A program made the position numbers and the translations under genes. The notes under the pieces are model-generated. The model saw only the letters and a list, made by a program, of their open reading frames with translations. It did not search any database and had not been told where the DNA came from. This document shows, piece by piece, positions 1 to 8,081 of a stretch of 64,000 nucleotides of DNA. Positions within the stretch are counted from its first letter, which is position 1. Each line of letters starts with the position of its first letter. The DNA comes from Candidatus Poribacteria bacterium (GTDB lineage Bacteria > Poribacteria > WGA-4E > WGA-3G): positions 17,042 through 81,041 of the forward strand of contig JAJEET010000053.1 in NCBI GenBank assembly GCA_022820835.1, read 5' to 3'.

Positions 1-593
1 AGCCTTGCAGTCCCAATCCGCCCCGCGGCAGCAGCACCGCACGCCATGTCCAACACGATTGGGGGTTCCTCATCAGCAGGGATCGCGAACGAAAATGCAT
101 TATTTCCGATTGAAGCACTTCTGGCACCGAAAACGGCGGTATTCACACCGAGTCCATTGGTCGTTGCGAAGCCGATCATGTCGTGTGGGAGTGCGCGCAT
201 CGCATGGCTTGAGGCAGCCCCAAAGTGATTGCTGTTCCGAACAACTGCCACACCTATTGAAGCGGACTTCGCTTTTTCAATAGCGATATTCATTGCTCGG
301 ATACCGACGAGATGTCCTAACCCGCGATCACCGTCTAACAAGACAGAGGCAGGATTATCCTCAAGCGTTTGAAGTGCTGGATCCGGATTGATACTTCCAC
401 TGATAACACCGCGGACATAACCCGGCATGGCACGTGTTGCGTGTGAATGAACTCCACGTAAGTCCATCAGGACCTGCATTTCAGCGATGGTATCCGCATC
501 GGATTCGGCGACACCGACTTTCTGGTAGAGTTGGCTACAGACGTTTTGTAATGCTGTTGCGCTTACAATTACTTCCTGTTCATGTTGATTCAT
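1..593 (-). CDS. Ldh_2 family malate/L-lactate-type dehydrogenase, partial (3' end outside window)
   Basis: I translated this open-ended frame directly. It begins MNQHEQEVIVSATALQNVC and runs off the left edge of the window after about 197 residues. The sequence has the hallmarks of the Ldh_2 (malate/L-lactate/ureidoglycolate dehydrogenase) NAD(P)-dependent family: an early DLRGVHSHATRAMPGYV segment with the conserved H-S-H, then VVRNSNHFGAA, and then GNNAFSFAIP followed by VLDMACGAAAAGRI near the edge. The full family length is about 330-350 residues, so the C-terminal part is missing. The ATG at 593 is preceded by an AGGGGG ribosome-binding site about 8 bases upstream. The gene is divergent from the DUF1592 gene at 1009. 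The substrate (2-hydroxy acid or sugar-derived acid) cannot be told from the sequence. Confidence 0.85.
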   Translation of the reverse strand, partial: MNQHEQEVIVSATALQNVCSQLYQKVGVAESDADTIAEMQVLMDLRGVHSHATRAMPGYVRGVISGSINPDPALQTLEDNPASVLLDGDRGLGHLVGIRAMNIAIEKAKSASIGVAVVRNSNHFGAASSHAMRALPHDMIGFATTNGLGVNTAVFGARSASIGNNAFSFAIPADEEPPIVLDMACGAAAAGRIGTAR

Positions 594-1008
594 GGCTATG
601 GACCCCCTATCACGATTTGAGAGTGTTACCATTTTAGCAAACCCGTCGTAAAAAAGCAAATTTCGGAATCATTTAGGGGGAATTATGGAAACTGTGGATA
701 AGTTTAGCGAACCCAACATTCCAAACCGTGTTGGTATTAGAATGCATTGGGTTTCACTCGGTTTGTGGTAATTTCAGATTTCCCTCTCCCTTTGAAAGCT
801 CTGCGCTATGTGCGGTTTTTAGTAGGGACCCGTTCAACCCAACCTACAGGATTTTGACTGCGGCGGGATTGATAATTTTTTTCGTGAGACACTTGACTTT
901 TTGTAAAAAATTGTGGTATTATTAGTGTACCATTGGTCAAATCAATAAACATAAGCAATCACTAATAAACAAGCACACCCCAATTCTACAGCTTGGTGGA
1001 GTCTATCG
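594..1008. other. Divergent intergenic region
   Basis: This 415-base region between two divergent genes has no credible ORF. It holds a sigma70-like promoter for the right-hand gene (893-922). It also has a short sequence GTTCAACCCAACCTACAGGA (832-851) that recurs with three mismatches at 8352-8371, in the repeat-rich gap downstream of the DUF1552 gene. I see no convincing terminator or riboswitch. Confidence 0.5.
893..922 (+). promoter_or_regulatory. sigma70-like promoter for the DUF1592 gene
   Basis: A -35 box TTGACT (893-898) is followed by an 18-base spacer and a -10 box TATTAT (917-922). This predicts a start near 929 and an 80-base leader to the ATG at 1009. Confidence 0.6.
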
Positions 1009-3528
1009 ATGATCTCGCTTAATTATACCTCACGATGCCTCTGTTTGACGTTGGTATTCGTGCTCGTTGCCGTTACTGCTAATCCGGGTGAAGAGGTGAC
1101 CTCTCAATTTGCGCAAGAGGGGCTCCCGTTCATGGAAAAATACTGCTTCAGTTGTCATACCGGCGATCAACCCGCCGCTGAAATCTCCCTTGATGTTTTT
1201 TCAGATGACCGTTCCTTGATTGAGAACCGTGATATATGGGACCGTATCTTAGATATGGTTGCAACGGGTTATATGCCGCCCTCCGAAAGTGAGGTTCAAC
1301 CGCCGTTAGAAGCATCTGAGGCGTTTGTTGCACATATTGAAGCGATTTTTGAACACGCTGATCGCACGGCTAAGCCGGACCCTGGACATATCACAGTACG
1401 CCGACTCAACAGGGTTGAATACAAAAATACTGTCCGAGATATGCTCGGTGTCGATTTCGATCCTACCGAAAACTTTCCAGCGGATGATGTCGGACACGGA
1501 TTTGATAATATCGGTGATGTGCTGACGATGTCGCCACTCCTGATGGAACGCTACTTTGAAGCGGCGGAAGCCATCGCGACGCGTGTCATCTTAGTAGAAC
1601 CACCACCCCCATCGAAACGTTACCAAAGAGGTTCGCGTCTCGATCCACGCCACGATGATGTCCCGGATACACGCTTCCGACTGCTCGACCCAACGGCGAC
1701 AGAGGCGTGGAAATCTGGTCCCTTTACGACAGGTGCGGCCTTTTTCAAAATGTTCCCCGAAGAAGAAATCATCTATCGCGCGACGCTTTACATTGAACCT
1801 GACGATGAAACCACTGACACCGAGGCTGAAACCGAAGCCGCAGCGACTGAGACTGATGATAAAACCGCTGCCGCTGAAGATGACAGTCAAACGCCAGTTG
1901 AAATTGCCTTATTTATTCAGGGTGAAGCATTAGAAGAAGTATCTCCGCCCGAAGAACTTGCACGATTGGTCGGCGTGGACCTAGCAGCGGATAACAGAAT
2001 CAAGATTTTAGAGACTTTTGAGATTACCTCCCGCGATCCGAAAAAGAATCAGACGGTTAAGGTCCTCGTTACCGGCATCCCGAACATCGAAAGAGCTGGA
2101 ATTGCGATGGTTAAACCGGCAGAGGGTGAGCCATCTGCGAAACTTCAGATTCGGACACTCTGGGCAGAAGGTCCATTGGATACGCGGCCAGACACCCAAC
2201 TCGAAATTTTGGCATGCACACCGGATATCCCGCAAATAGAGCAGACGCGTGAAGTGTTGACCCGTCTGCTTCGCCGAGGCTATCGGCGCCCGCCGACTGA
2301 AACTGAAGTGGAAGAACTTTTACAGTTCACGGCATCCGTTCAAGCGGATGGTACAAAGTGGGAAGCAGCGGTCCAGCAAGCGATCAAGGTTATCCTCTGT
2401 TCGCCTAAGTTCCTATTCCGACTGGAGTTAGATGACCGTCCGCAAGGGGCAGATCCATACGCGATTGATGAATTCCAACTCGCCTCACGGCTCTCGTATT
2501 TTTTATGGCGGAGTATGCCGGACGATGAACTCTTTGAACTCGCATCGCAAAACCAGTTGACTGCGAATCTTGAAGCACAAGTTAAACGGATGTTGGCGGA
2601 CCCGAAAGCGACAGAAATGGCGCGCGACTTCGGCACGCAGTGGCTACAAATTCAACGGTTGGCAACAGTTACGCCTGATCGCGAACGATTCCCGCACTTC
2701 CGGCGTAGGTGGCTAGCCGCGATGCTAAAGGAGACAGAACTTTTTCTTGAATCCATCTTTCGTGAGGATCGGAGCGTCATTGATCTACTTGACGCAGACT
2801 ACACCTTCCTCAATCAAGAATTGGCGAACCACTACGGCATTGCTGACACCAATGGAAACTGGAAGTATCAGGAGAAAACGGTACCGGGTGGTGAACCGAT
2901 TAAGGGCAGTGCGTTTCGGCGCGTTGCGTTGCAAGGCACTTCACGCGGTGGTATACTTACCCACGCCAGCGTGCTGACGGTGACTTCTAATCCAACCCGT
3001 ACCTCGCCTGTCAAACGCGGACGTTGGGTCTTGGAACAGGTACTCGGTACACCGCCACCACCGCCACCACCAGATGTCCCAGAATTGGAAGAAGATAAGG
3101 CAGAGACTTCGGCAACAACCTTGCGAGAGCTGCTCGAACAGCATCGCGAAGACCCCGCATGTGCTAACTGTCACGCGAAAATGGACCCGATCGGATTCGC
3201 GCTCGAAAACTACAACGCTATTGGGGCATTTCGGAAAAAAGATGGCGATTTGGCAATTGATACAACCGCAGAACTACCAGATGGCACCACTCTTGACGGT
3301 ATGGCAGACTTAAAAGAAATTCTTAAAGACAGGAAACAGGAATTTGTGCGGTGTCTGACAGAGAAGATGTTGATCTACGCTTTAGGTAGAGGACTGGAAT
3401 ATTACGACCGTCCAACTGTTGATAGAATCGTTGCGCAGCTCGAAGCCGAAGGTTATCGGAGTTCCGTCCTGATTACTGAAATTGTTAAAAGCGATCCGTT
3501 CCGCCTGCGACGCGGTTTTTCAGATTAA
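1009..3528 (+). CDS. DUF1592-family (planctomycete-type) cytochrome c domain protein
   Basis: The 839-residue exported protein has an N-terminal signal segment (about residues 10-25). A heme-binding C-x2-C-H follows at C46-C49-H50 (YCFSCHTGDQPAAEISL), typical of the PSCyt1-like cytochrome domain. The rest matches the DUF1587-DUF1595-DUF1592-DUF1588-DUF1585 architecture: VRRLNRVEYKNTVRDMLGVD (about 129-148), FQLASRLSYFLWRSMPDDEL (about 486-505), and a second C-A-N-C-H (718-722) followed by KMDPIGFALENYNAIG. A run of eight prolines (about residues 684-691) separates two parts. Such proteins occur with DUF1552 proteins in Planctomycetes, and one lies 3 kb downstream here. The function is unproven; a periplasmic redox role in polysaccharide or small-molecule oxidation is often assumed. 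The ATG at 1009 has a GGTGGAG ribosome-binding site. It ends TAATG, overlapping the next gene by one base. Confidence 0.88.
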   Translation: MISLNYTSRCLCLTLVFVLVAVTANPGEEVTSQFAQEGLPFMEKYCFSCHTGDQPAAEISLDVFSDDRSLIENRDIWDRILDMVATGYMPPSESEVQPPLEASEAFVAHIEAIFEHADRTAKPDPGHITVRRLNRVEYKNTVRDMLGVDFDPTENFPADDVGHGFDNIGDVLTMSPLLMERYFEAAEAIATRVILVEPPPPSKRYQRGSRLDPRHDDVPDTRFRLLDPTATEAWKSGPFTTGAAFFKMFPEEEIIYRATLYIEPDDETTDTEAETEAAATETDDKTAAAEDDSQTPVEIALFIQGEALEEVSPPEELARLVGVDLAADNRIKILETFEITSRDPKKNQTVKVLVTGIPNIERAGIAMVKPAEGEPSAKLQIRTLWAEGPLDTRPDTQLEILACTPDIPQIEQTREVLTRLLRRGYRRPPTETEVEELLQFTASVQADGTKWEAAVQQAIKVILCSPKFLFRLELDDRPQGADPYAIDEFQLASRLSYFLWRSMPDDELFELASQNQLTANLEAQVKRMLADPKATEMARDFGTQWLQIQRLATVTPDRERFPHFRRRWLAAMLKETELFLESIFREDRSVIDLLDADYTFLNQELANHYGIADTNGNWKYQEKTVPGGEPIKGSAFRRVALQGTSRGGILTHASVLTVTSNPTRTSPVKRGRWVLEQVLGTPPPPPPPDVPELEEDKAETSATTLRELLEQHREDPACANCHAKMDPIGFALENYNAIGAFRKKDGDLAIDTTAELPDGTTLDGMADLKEILKDRKQEFVRCLTEKMLIYALGRGLEYYDRPTVDRIVAQLEAEGYRSSVLITEIVKSDPFRLRRGFSD

Positions 3529-4607
3529 TGCCAGCGTGGAATAACAAAATGACGCGAATTATCAGCAATTTCGCTCTTCTTGCTATCATAATTCTACAAC
3601 CGAGTTGTTATATATCTCAGTATACTACAGAAAATAAAAATCCGACTTCACAATCGGAGAAAAAATACGCTTTTCACTTGGCATTGGAGGAAAAGTATTC
3701 TGTTTACTTAGATGCTACATGGACGACGAAAGATGCACACGCGCTTTTAAAGGTTTTTGAATCGATGCCGTTGGGTCTGAACCTGAACTTTTCTACATGG
3801 CGTATAAGCGATGACGACTTAGAAGACGGTATTAAGATTGAAGTCAAGGATAAGTTAAAATCCGTTACGATGAGTAGGCGTATCCTGCCAGTTGCCGAAC
3901 CTCAAGAGGCGTTGTTAACGGACAAAAAACTGTATTATGCTGTTGTTCAATTCATAACAGAGGATGGAACAAATAGACCTATAATCAAATTGATATTGAG
4001 AGAAAGATACGGTATCAGTATAGATGTCCCGTCTTATGCTGCATTAACTGAGGGAGCGACGAACGAAACAGCAGAACATTATTCGGATTTTGAGAATGAA
4101 GATCTGATGATTTTTATATCTATCCTCGAAGGATTCCCGCAAGCACTCCAAAAACTTCCGCAATTAAAGTATGTGATACGCAGAATCGATACTGATATCA
4201 GAAGCGCGGCTGTGGCATGGACGAGTCACGGTTATATCGAGTTTGCGGAATCTATTTTGGGTCGTGATTATGTAGATGATACGCGTCGGCTCATCGCTCA
4301 CGAAAAAGCGCATTTTCTATGGGCATACATTTTCAACGACCAACTTAAACAGGATTGGACGGAACTCGGCGGATGGTATCAAGATTCAACAAGCGAATCC
4401 GGTTGGTCAACAACGAAAGAACGATCGGCGTTCGTGTCCGATTACGCTTATACAGAGAATCCGAATGAGGATATGGCGGAAAGCATCGGATACTATTTCG
4501 TATTTCCCGATAAACTCCGTTCCTGTTGCCCTGCCAAGTATGAATTTATCCGTAATCGGATTATGCTGATGTATGGCAACCGTTATGCGCCGTCTAATCT
4601 CATGTAA
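3528..4607 (+). CDS. Putative lipoprotein with HExxH metallopeptidase motif
   Basis: The start overlaps the DUF1592 stop by one base (TAATG), so the two are probably translationally coupled. A second ATG at 3549 (MTRIISNF...) would give a cleaner lipoprotein signal ending in the lipobox LQPSC. Near the C-terminus is HEKAH (residues 258-262), a perfect HExxH zinc-peptidase motif. About 55 residues later NPNEDMAES (E314, D315, E318) could supply a third ligand, as in the peptidases where NEDxAE follows the zinc motif. The central region is not recognised. I infer an envelope-anchored zinc metallopeptidase or a protein of that fold; the substrate is unknown. Base use is more AT-rich than in the upstream gene. 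Alternative: a non-catalytic structural relative. Confidence 0.6.
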   Translation: MPAWNNKMTRIISNFALLAIIILQPSCYISQYTTENKNPTSQSEKKYAFHLALEEKYSVYLDATWTTKDAHALLKVFESMPLGLNLNFSTWRISDDDLEDGIKIEVKDKLKSVTMSRRILPVAEPQEALLTDKKLYYAVVQFITEDGTNRPIIKLILRERYGISIDVPSYAALTEGATNETAEHYSDFENEDLMIFISILEGFPQALQKLPQLKYVIRRIDTDIRSAAVAWTSHGYIEFAESILGRDYVDDTRRLIAHEKAHFLWAYIFNDQLKQDWTELGGWYQDSTSESGWSTTKERSAFVSDYAYTENPNEDMAESIGYYFVFPDKLRSCCPAKYEFIRNRIMLMYGNRYAPSNLM

Positions 4608-4637
4608 GGACACATATTTTCCACGTTCCAACGCGGT

Positions 4638-4970
4638 GTGCTGACGCTCGAACAACTTCTAATCGTGCTACCCCCCAAAGACACTGCTCTTTTACCCAAT
4701 TATCCGAATCCGTTCAATCCCGAGACATGGATACCGTATCAATTGGAGAAGTCGGCGGAGGTCACTATATCCATTTATTCTGGGGACGGCACTTTGATTC
4801 GTACATTACTATTAGGCTATCAACCTGCTGGTATCTATCGGAGTCGAGATCGCGCAGCGTATTGGGATGGAACGAATGAAATGGGTGAGTCAATGGCAAG
4901 TGGTGTCTATTTTTACACATTTTCCGCTGGAGATTTCAAGGCTACTCGTAAAATGTTAGTAGTGAAATAA
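4638..4970 (+). pseudogene. Orphan FlgD-like/type-A sorting C-terminal domain (detached tail)
   Basis: The 110-residue frame from a GTG codon holds the tail LLPNYPNPFNPETWIPYQL, a short beta-rich FlgD-Ig-like domain and ASGVYFYTFSAGDFKATRKM at the end. This is the C-terminal domain that normally ends large secreted proteins in this kind of genome. No signal peptide or upstream passenger is present. The frame is the same as that of the metallopeptidase gene and is separated from it only by one TAA and ten codons. Those ten codons (ending STFQRG) also look like tail sequence. I see no ribosome-binding site before the GTG. Most likely it is the remnant of a longer protein or a tail cut off by a stop codon; less likely it is a separately made small protein. 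Confidence 0.65.
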
Positions 4971-5013
4971 CGTGCGTTCAATATCGGAAATAGATAGAGA
5001 CATTGAGTTTACT

Positions 5014-5162
5014 GAAACAACGCAGGTCATTCAATTTTAAGAAATTATTGGGTTTCACGTCTTTTTTTTAGGATCCGGTTCGGTTAGGAAACCGAACCTA
5101 CCGGGCCTGGGGGTGAAAATTCGATTGAAAAATGGACAATTGAATGACCTTGCGAAACAACG
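5014..5162. mobile_element. MITE-like element with 9-bp flanking direct repeats
   Basis: The segment is bounded by direct repeats GAAACAACG (5014-5022 and 5154-5162), which look like a target-site duplication. Just inside are perfect 13-base inverted repeats AGGTCATTCAATT (5024-5036) and AATTGAATGACCT (5138-5150). The interior has no ORF and carries a palindromic repeat (5071-5112). The element is about 131 bases, the size of a non-autonomous MITE. No transposase is seen in the window, so the family is unassigned. Confidence 0.65.
5071..5112. repeat. Interspersed palindromic repeat, copy 1
   Basis: The core is GGTTCGGTT-AGG-AAACCGAACC followed by TACCGG and GCCTGGGG. Related copies lie at 8271-8308 and 32441-32469, all between genes. 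The palindrome would fold into a strong hairpin, as REP-type repeats do. Confidence 0.7.
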
Positions 5163-5171
5163 GCAACACCC

Positions 5172-5200
5172 TTGAGAATTTTTAGATTTCGGTGTATAAT
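5172..5200 (+). promoter_or_regulatory. sigma70-like promoter for the antidote fragment and SMP-30 gene
   Basis: TTGAGA (5172-5177), a 17-base spacer and a perfect TATAAT (5195-5200). Transcription should start near 5207. This rules out an upstream in-frame ATG at 5192 and favours the ATG at 5225 as the first start codon. Confidence 0.65.
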
Positions 5201-5224
5201 TCATGGATATACGGATTTACCAAG

Positions 5225-5428
5225 ATGAGAAAATACAAGAACTACAAAGAGGGCCTCAAGGTGCGATTGGCAGATTCGGCGTATGCGAAGGAATATCTTA
5301 CCGTAGCACTTGAGGAATATGAGGAAGATGGTAACATTGAGGCGTTTTTGCTTGCAGTCAAAGATGTAGCAAACGCTCAAGGCAGCGAGTCTCAACCTTG
5401 CTGCCGCAACGATGGAAAATGCTTATGA
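5225..5428 (+). pseudogene. Truncated addiction-module antidote (HigA-like), N-terminal part only
   Basis: From the ATG at 5225 the product reads MRKYKNYKEGLKVRLADSAY and continues through AYAKEYLTVALEEYEEDGN to LLAVKDVANAQG. This matches the N-terminal half of the short chromosomal antidote family (usually about 95-100 residues, ending in a helix-turn-helix). After VANAQG the recognisable sequence stops and the frame ends SESQPCCRNDGKCL, so the DNA-binding helix-turn-helix is gone. No partner toxin gene is nearby. The stop overlaps the start of the SMP-30 gene in ATGA, and the two share a strong promoter. I infer a broken antidote whose promoter and 5' end now drive the downstream gene. Confidence 0.65.
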
Positions 5429-6465
5429 ACACATCAAAACAACTTTCACGTCGAACATTCTTAGGCGGTCTGGGTGTAAGTGTTGCATTGCCAATGCTAA
5501 GTCCCCTGACGGCTTTGGCAGATATTCCTTCAAAAGAGGGACCCATCACCCGCTATCCCGATCCAGCGGTTGAAGTTATCGACCCGCGTTTTGCGGAATA
5601 TAAAATCGGGAACGCCGTTGTGGAACGGCTCTGGACCGGCGCCCGCTGGTCTGAGGGGCCTGTCTGGTTCGGCGATGGTGGATACCTCCTCTGGAGCGAT
5701 ATTCCGAATAACCGTATCTTGAAATGGCAGGAAGCCACTGGTAAGGTCAGCGTTTATCGCAAACCGTCTAACCATACCAACGGTCACACGCGCGATCGGC
5801 AAGGCAGACTCGTCAGCTGCGAACACGGGACACGGCGCGTCACACGCACCGAATACGACGGAACAATCACCGTCTTAATTGACAATTTTGAAGGGAAACG
5901 GTTCAACGCCCCTAACGATGTGGTCGTCCACCCTGACGAACATATCTGGTTTACCGATCCGGGATACGGTATCATGTTCAATTACGAGGGACATAAAGCA
6001 CCGTTTGAATTGCCGACTTCCGTCTATCGTCTGAATCCGGTTACCGGTAAGGCAACTGTTGTAACGGATGAACTCGAAAAACCTAATGGCATCTGCTTTT
6101 CACCTGACTATGAAAAACTCTATATCGCTGACACAGGAACCCCGAAAAATATCGTTGTCTTTGATGTTGTGGACGGTGAACGGTTGAGCAATAAACAGGT
6201 CTTCGCTGATATGGCACCCGGTGCCGCTGACGGTCTCCGATGCGATACCGATGGCAATGTCTGGACAGGGACCGGTTGGGTCGGTGAAGGCTATGATGGT
6301 GTGCACATCTTTGCACCGGACGGAACGCTTATCGGCAAGATTCATCTGCCAGAAATCTGTTCCAACATCTGCTTCGGTGGTGTGAAACGGAACAGGCTGT
6401 TTATGACGGGCAGCCAATCCCTCTACTCAGTTTATGTTGAAGCACAAGGGGCACCGATGTTTTAA
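5425..6465 (+). CDS. SMP-30/gluconolactonase/LRE family protein, Tat-exported
   Basis: The start is the ATG at 5425, inside the ATGA overlap with the antidote fragment. It gives a twin-arginine leader (MNTSKQLSRRTFLGGLGVSV). The mature part has SMP-30/gluconolactonase signatures: RWSEGPVWFGDGGYLLWSDI, RFNAPNDVVVHPDEHIWFTD, LEKPNGICFSPDYEKLYIADTG and DGLRCDTDGNVWTG, consistent with a six-bladed propeller and a metal site formed by Glu, Asn and Asp. The predicted activity is lactone hydrolysis of a sugar acid in the periplasm. The first 35 bases of the gene differ at one position from the first 35 bases of the DUF1552 gene at 6681. The leader may therefore have been copied. Confidence 0.88.
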   Translation: MNTSKQLSRRTFLGGLGVSVALPMLSPLTALADIPSKEGPITRYPDPAVEVIDPRFAEYKIGNAVVERLWTGARWSEGPVWFGDGGYLLWSDIPNNRILKWQEATGKVSVYRKPSNHTNGHTRDRQGRLVSCEHGTRRVTRTEYDGTITVLIDNFEGKRFNAPNDVVVHPDEHIWFTDPGYGIMFNYEGHKAPFELPTSVYRLNPVTGKATVVTDELEKPNGICFSPDYEKLYIADTGTPKNIVVFDVVDGERLSNKQVFADMAPGAADGLRCDTDGNVWTGTGWVGEGYDGVHIFAPDGTLIGKIHLPEICSNICFGGVKRNRLFMTGSQSLYSVYVEAQGAPMF

Positions 6466-6480
6466 CGATTACGAATAAAT

Positions 6481-6509
6481 TTGACATTTATATTAAAATG
6501 TGTTACGAT
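6481..6509 (+). promoter_or_regulatory. sigma70-like promoter for the DUF1552 gene
   Basis: TTGACA (6481-6486), a 17-base spacer and TACGAT (6504-6509). The predicted leader to the ATG at 6681 is about 165 bases, long enough to hold regulatory structure, but I could not identify a known riboswitch in it. Confidence 0.6.
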
Positions 6510-6680
6510 TAAAGGTACATGATTTCAGTTCGCTTTTTAGCGTCCACGTGAAACACAGTAGACCGTTTCGATACGGAATAATAGCCTACAAGTGGAGCAA
6601 GGAATAAAAGATTGTAAATTTTGTAAATAGACGTAATAGCCCTCCCTTTAGGCAGTAGGTGGTATCACGAAGGAAAAATT

Positions 6681-8024
6681 ATGAACACATCAAAACAGCT
6701 TTCACGTCGAACATTTCTACGTGGTTTAGGTGTCACTGTCGCGTTACCGTGGTTGGAAGCGATGGGACCCCTTACCTCGTGGGCAGCCGCGCCTGCGAAT
6801 GCGACACAGATAGTCCCGAATCGGATGGCGTTCCTCTATGTACCGAACGGCAAGATTATGGAGGATTGGACTCCGACGCAGGTAGGTGCTGATTATGAAC
6901 TCACGAATATCCTGAAACCGTTAGCGAATGTGAAAGATAAAACGCTGGTGCTCAGCGGTTTAACAGCAGACAAGGCACGCGCCAACGGTGATGGTGGTGG
7001 AGACCATGCGCGAGCGATGGCAGCCTTTTTGACAGGCGCACAGCCCCGTAAAACCGACGGTTCCGATATTCACGCCGGAATCTCCGTTGACCAAGCCGCA
7101 GCGTCGCATATCGGTAAAGAAACCCGTCTCCCGTCGTTAGAACTCGGCATTGATCCCGGGTATAGATCCGGGAATTGCGACTCTGGTTATAGCTGCGTTT
7201 ACTCCGCAACGATGTCGTGGCGTTCCGCGACGCAACCGCTTCCGAAAGAGGTTAATCCGAAACTCGCCTTTGAACGCCTGTTCTCGACCCTGCCAGATAC
7301 CGAACGCGTCGAACGCGATCAACAACGAAAAAGCATCCTTGACTTTGTGATGCAGGACTCAAAGGATTTGATCCGTCAAGTCAGTGGAAACGATGTGCGT
7401 AAACTTGATGAGTACTTCTCTGCTATTCGGGACATCGAACTGCGCATTGACGCAGCCGAAAAGTTTCCAGCGATCGAAAGACCCGATTACATCGCACCTG
7501 AAGAAATTCCCAAAGATTTCCAAGAACATGTCCGACTCATGATGGACCTGATTGTTCTTGCCTTCCAGACAGATGTGACCCGCGTCGTGACGTTTACGTT
7601 AGCAAATGAGGGGAGCAATAAGTCGTATCCAGATGTCAATGTTACTGATGGGCATCACTATCTATCGCATCACCGTGGTGACGAGGAGAAAATAGAAAAA
7701 ATCCGTAAAATCGATATCTACCATACGCAACAGTTGGCATACTTCTTGGAGAAACTCGACGCAATCCCTGAAGGCGATGGATCGTTGTTAGACCATTCTA
7801 TGATTTTGTATGGCAGTGGAAACGCAGATGGCAACCGACACAGCCATCATGATCTCCCGATTCTGCTCTCGGGTTCTGGCTGTGGCACGCTCAAAACGGG
7901 TCGCCATATCCGTTATCCGAAGGAGACACCGCTGAACAATCTCTGGTTGTCGATGCTCAACCGCATGGATGTTGATCTGGCGAAATTAGGCGATAGCACC
8001 GGCAGTTTACCGGATCTCTCTTAA
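6681..8024 (+). CDS. DUF1552 family protein, Tat-exported
   Basis: A 447-residue protein with the twin-arginine leader MNTSKQLSRRTFLRGLGVTV. The mature part has the features of DUF1552: FLYVPNGKIMEDWTP, DHARAMAAFLTGAQPRKTDG, GISVDQAAASHIG, LELGIDPG...CDSGYSCVYSATMSW, HHYLSHHRGDEEKIEKI and YGSGNADGNRHSHHDLP. The length is normal for the family. It is the usual partner of DUF1592 proteins such as the one at 1009. The biochemical function is not established; the fold is related to the alkaline-phosphatase/DUF1501 group. The ribosome-binding site is GAAGGA. A terminator follows at 8050. Confidence 0.9.
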   Translation: MNTSKQLSRRTFLRGLGVTVALPWLEAMGPLTSWAAAPANATQIVPNRMAFLYVPNGKIMEDWTPTQVGADYELTNILKPLANVKDKTLVLSGLTADKARANGDGGGDHARAMAAFLTGAQPRKTDGSDIHAGISVDQAAASHIGKETRLPSLELGIDPGYRSGNCDSGYSCVYSATMSWRSATQPLPKEVNPKLAFERLFSTLPDTERVERDQQRKSILDFVMQDSKDLIRQVSGNDVRKLDEYFSAIRDIELRIDAAEKFPAIERPDYIAPEEIPKDFQEHVRLMMDLIVLAFQTDVTRVVTFTLANEGSNKSYPDVNVTDGHHYLSHHRGDEEKIEKIRKIDIYHTQQLAYFLEKLDAIPEGDGSLLDHSMILYGSGNADGNRHSHHDLPILLSGSGCGTLKTGRHIRYPKETPLNNLWLSMLNRMDVDLAKLGDSTGSLPDLS

Positions 8025-8049
8025 GACCGTACTTTCTCACATATTTGTT

Positions 8050-8081
8050 GGCGAGGTTTCCCGACCTCGCCATTTTTTTTT
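8050..8081 (+). terminator. Rho-independent terminator after the DUF1552 gene
   Basis: The stem GGCGAGG (8050-8056) pairs with CCTCGCC (8065-8071) around an eight-base loop and is followed by a nine-base T run (8073-8081). Confidence 0.85.

Noticed and set aside
5192..5224. ATG at 5192 as start of the antidote fragment
   Set aside because: It overlaps the -10 box of the promoter and lies before the predicted transcription start; the family begins at the ATG at 5225.
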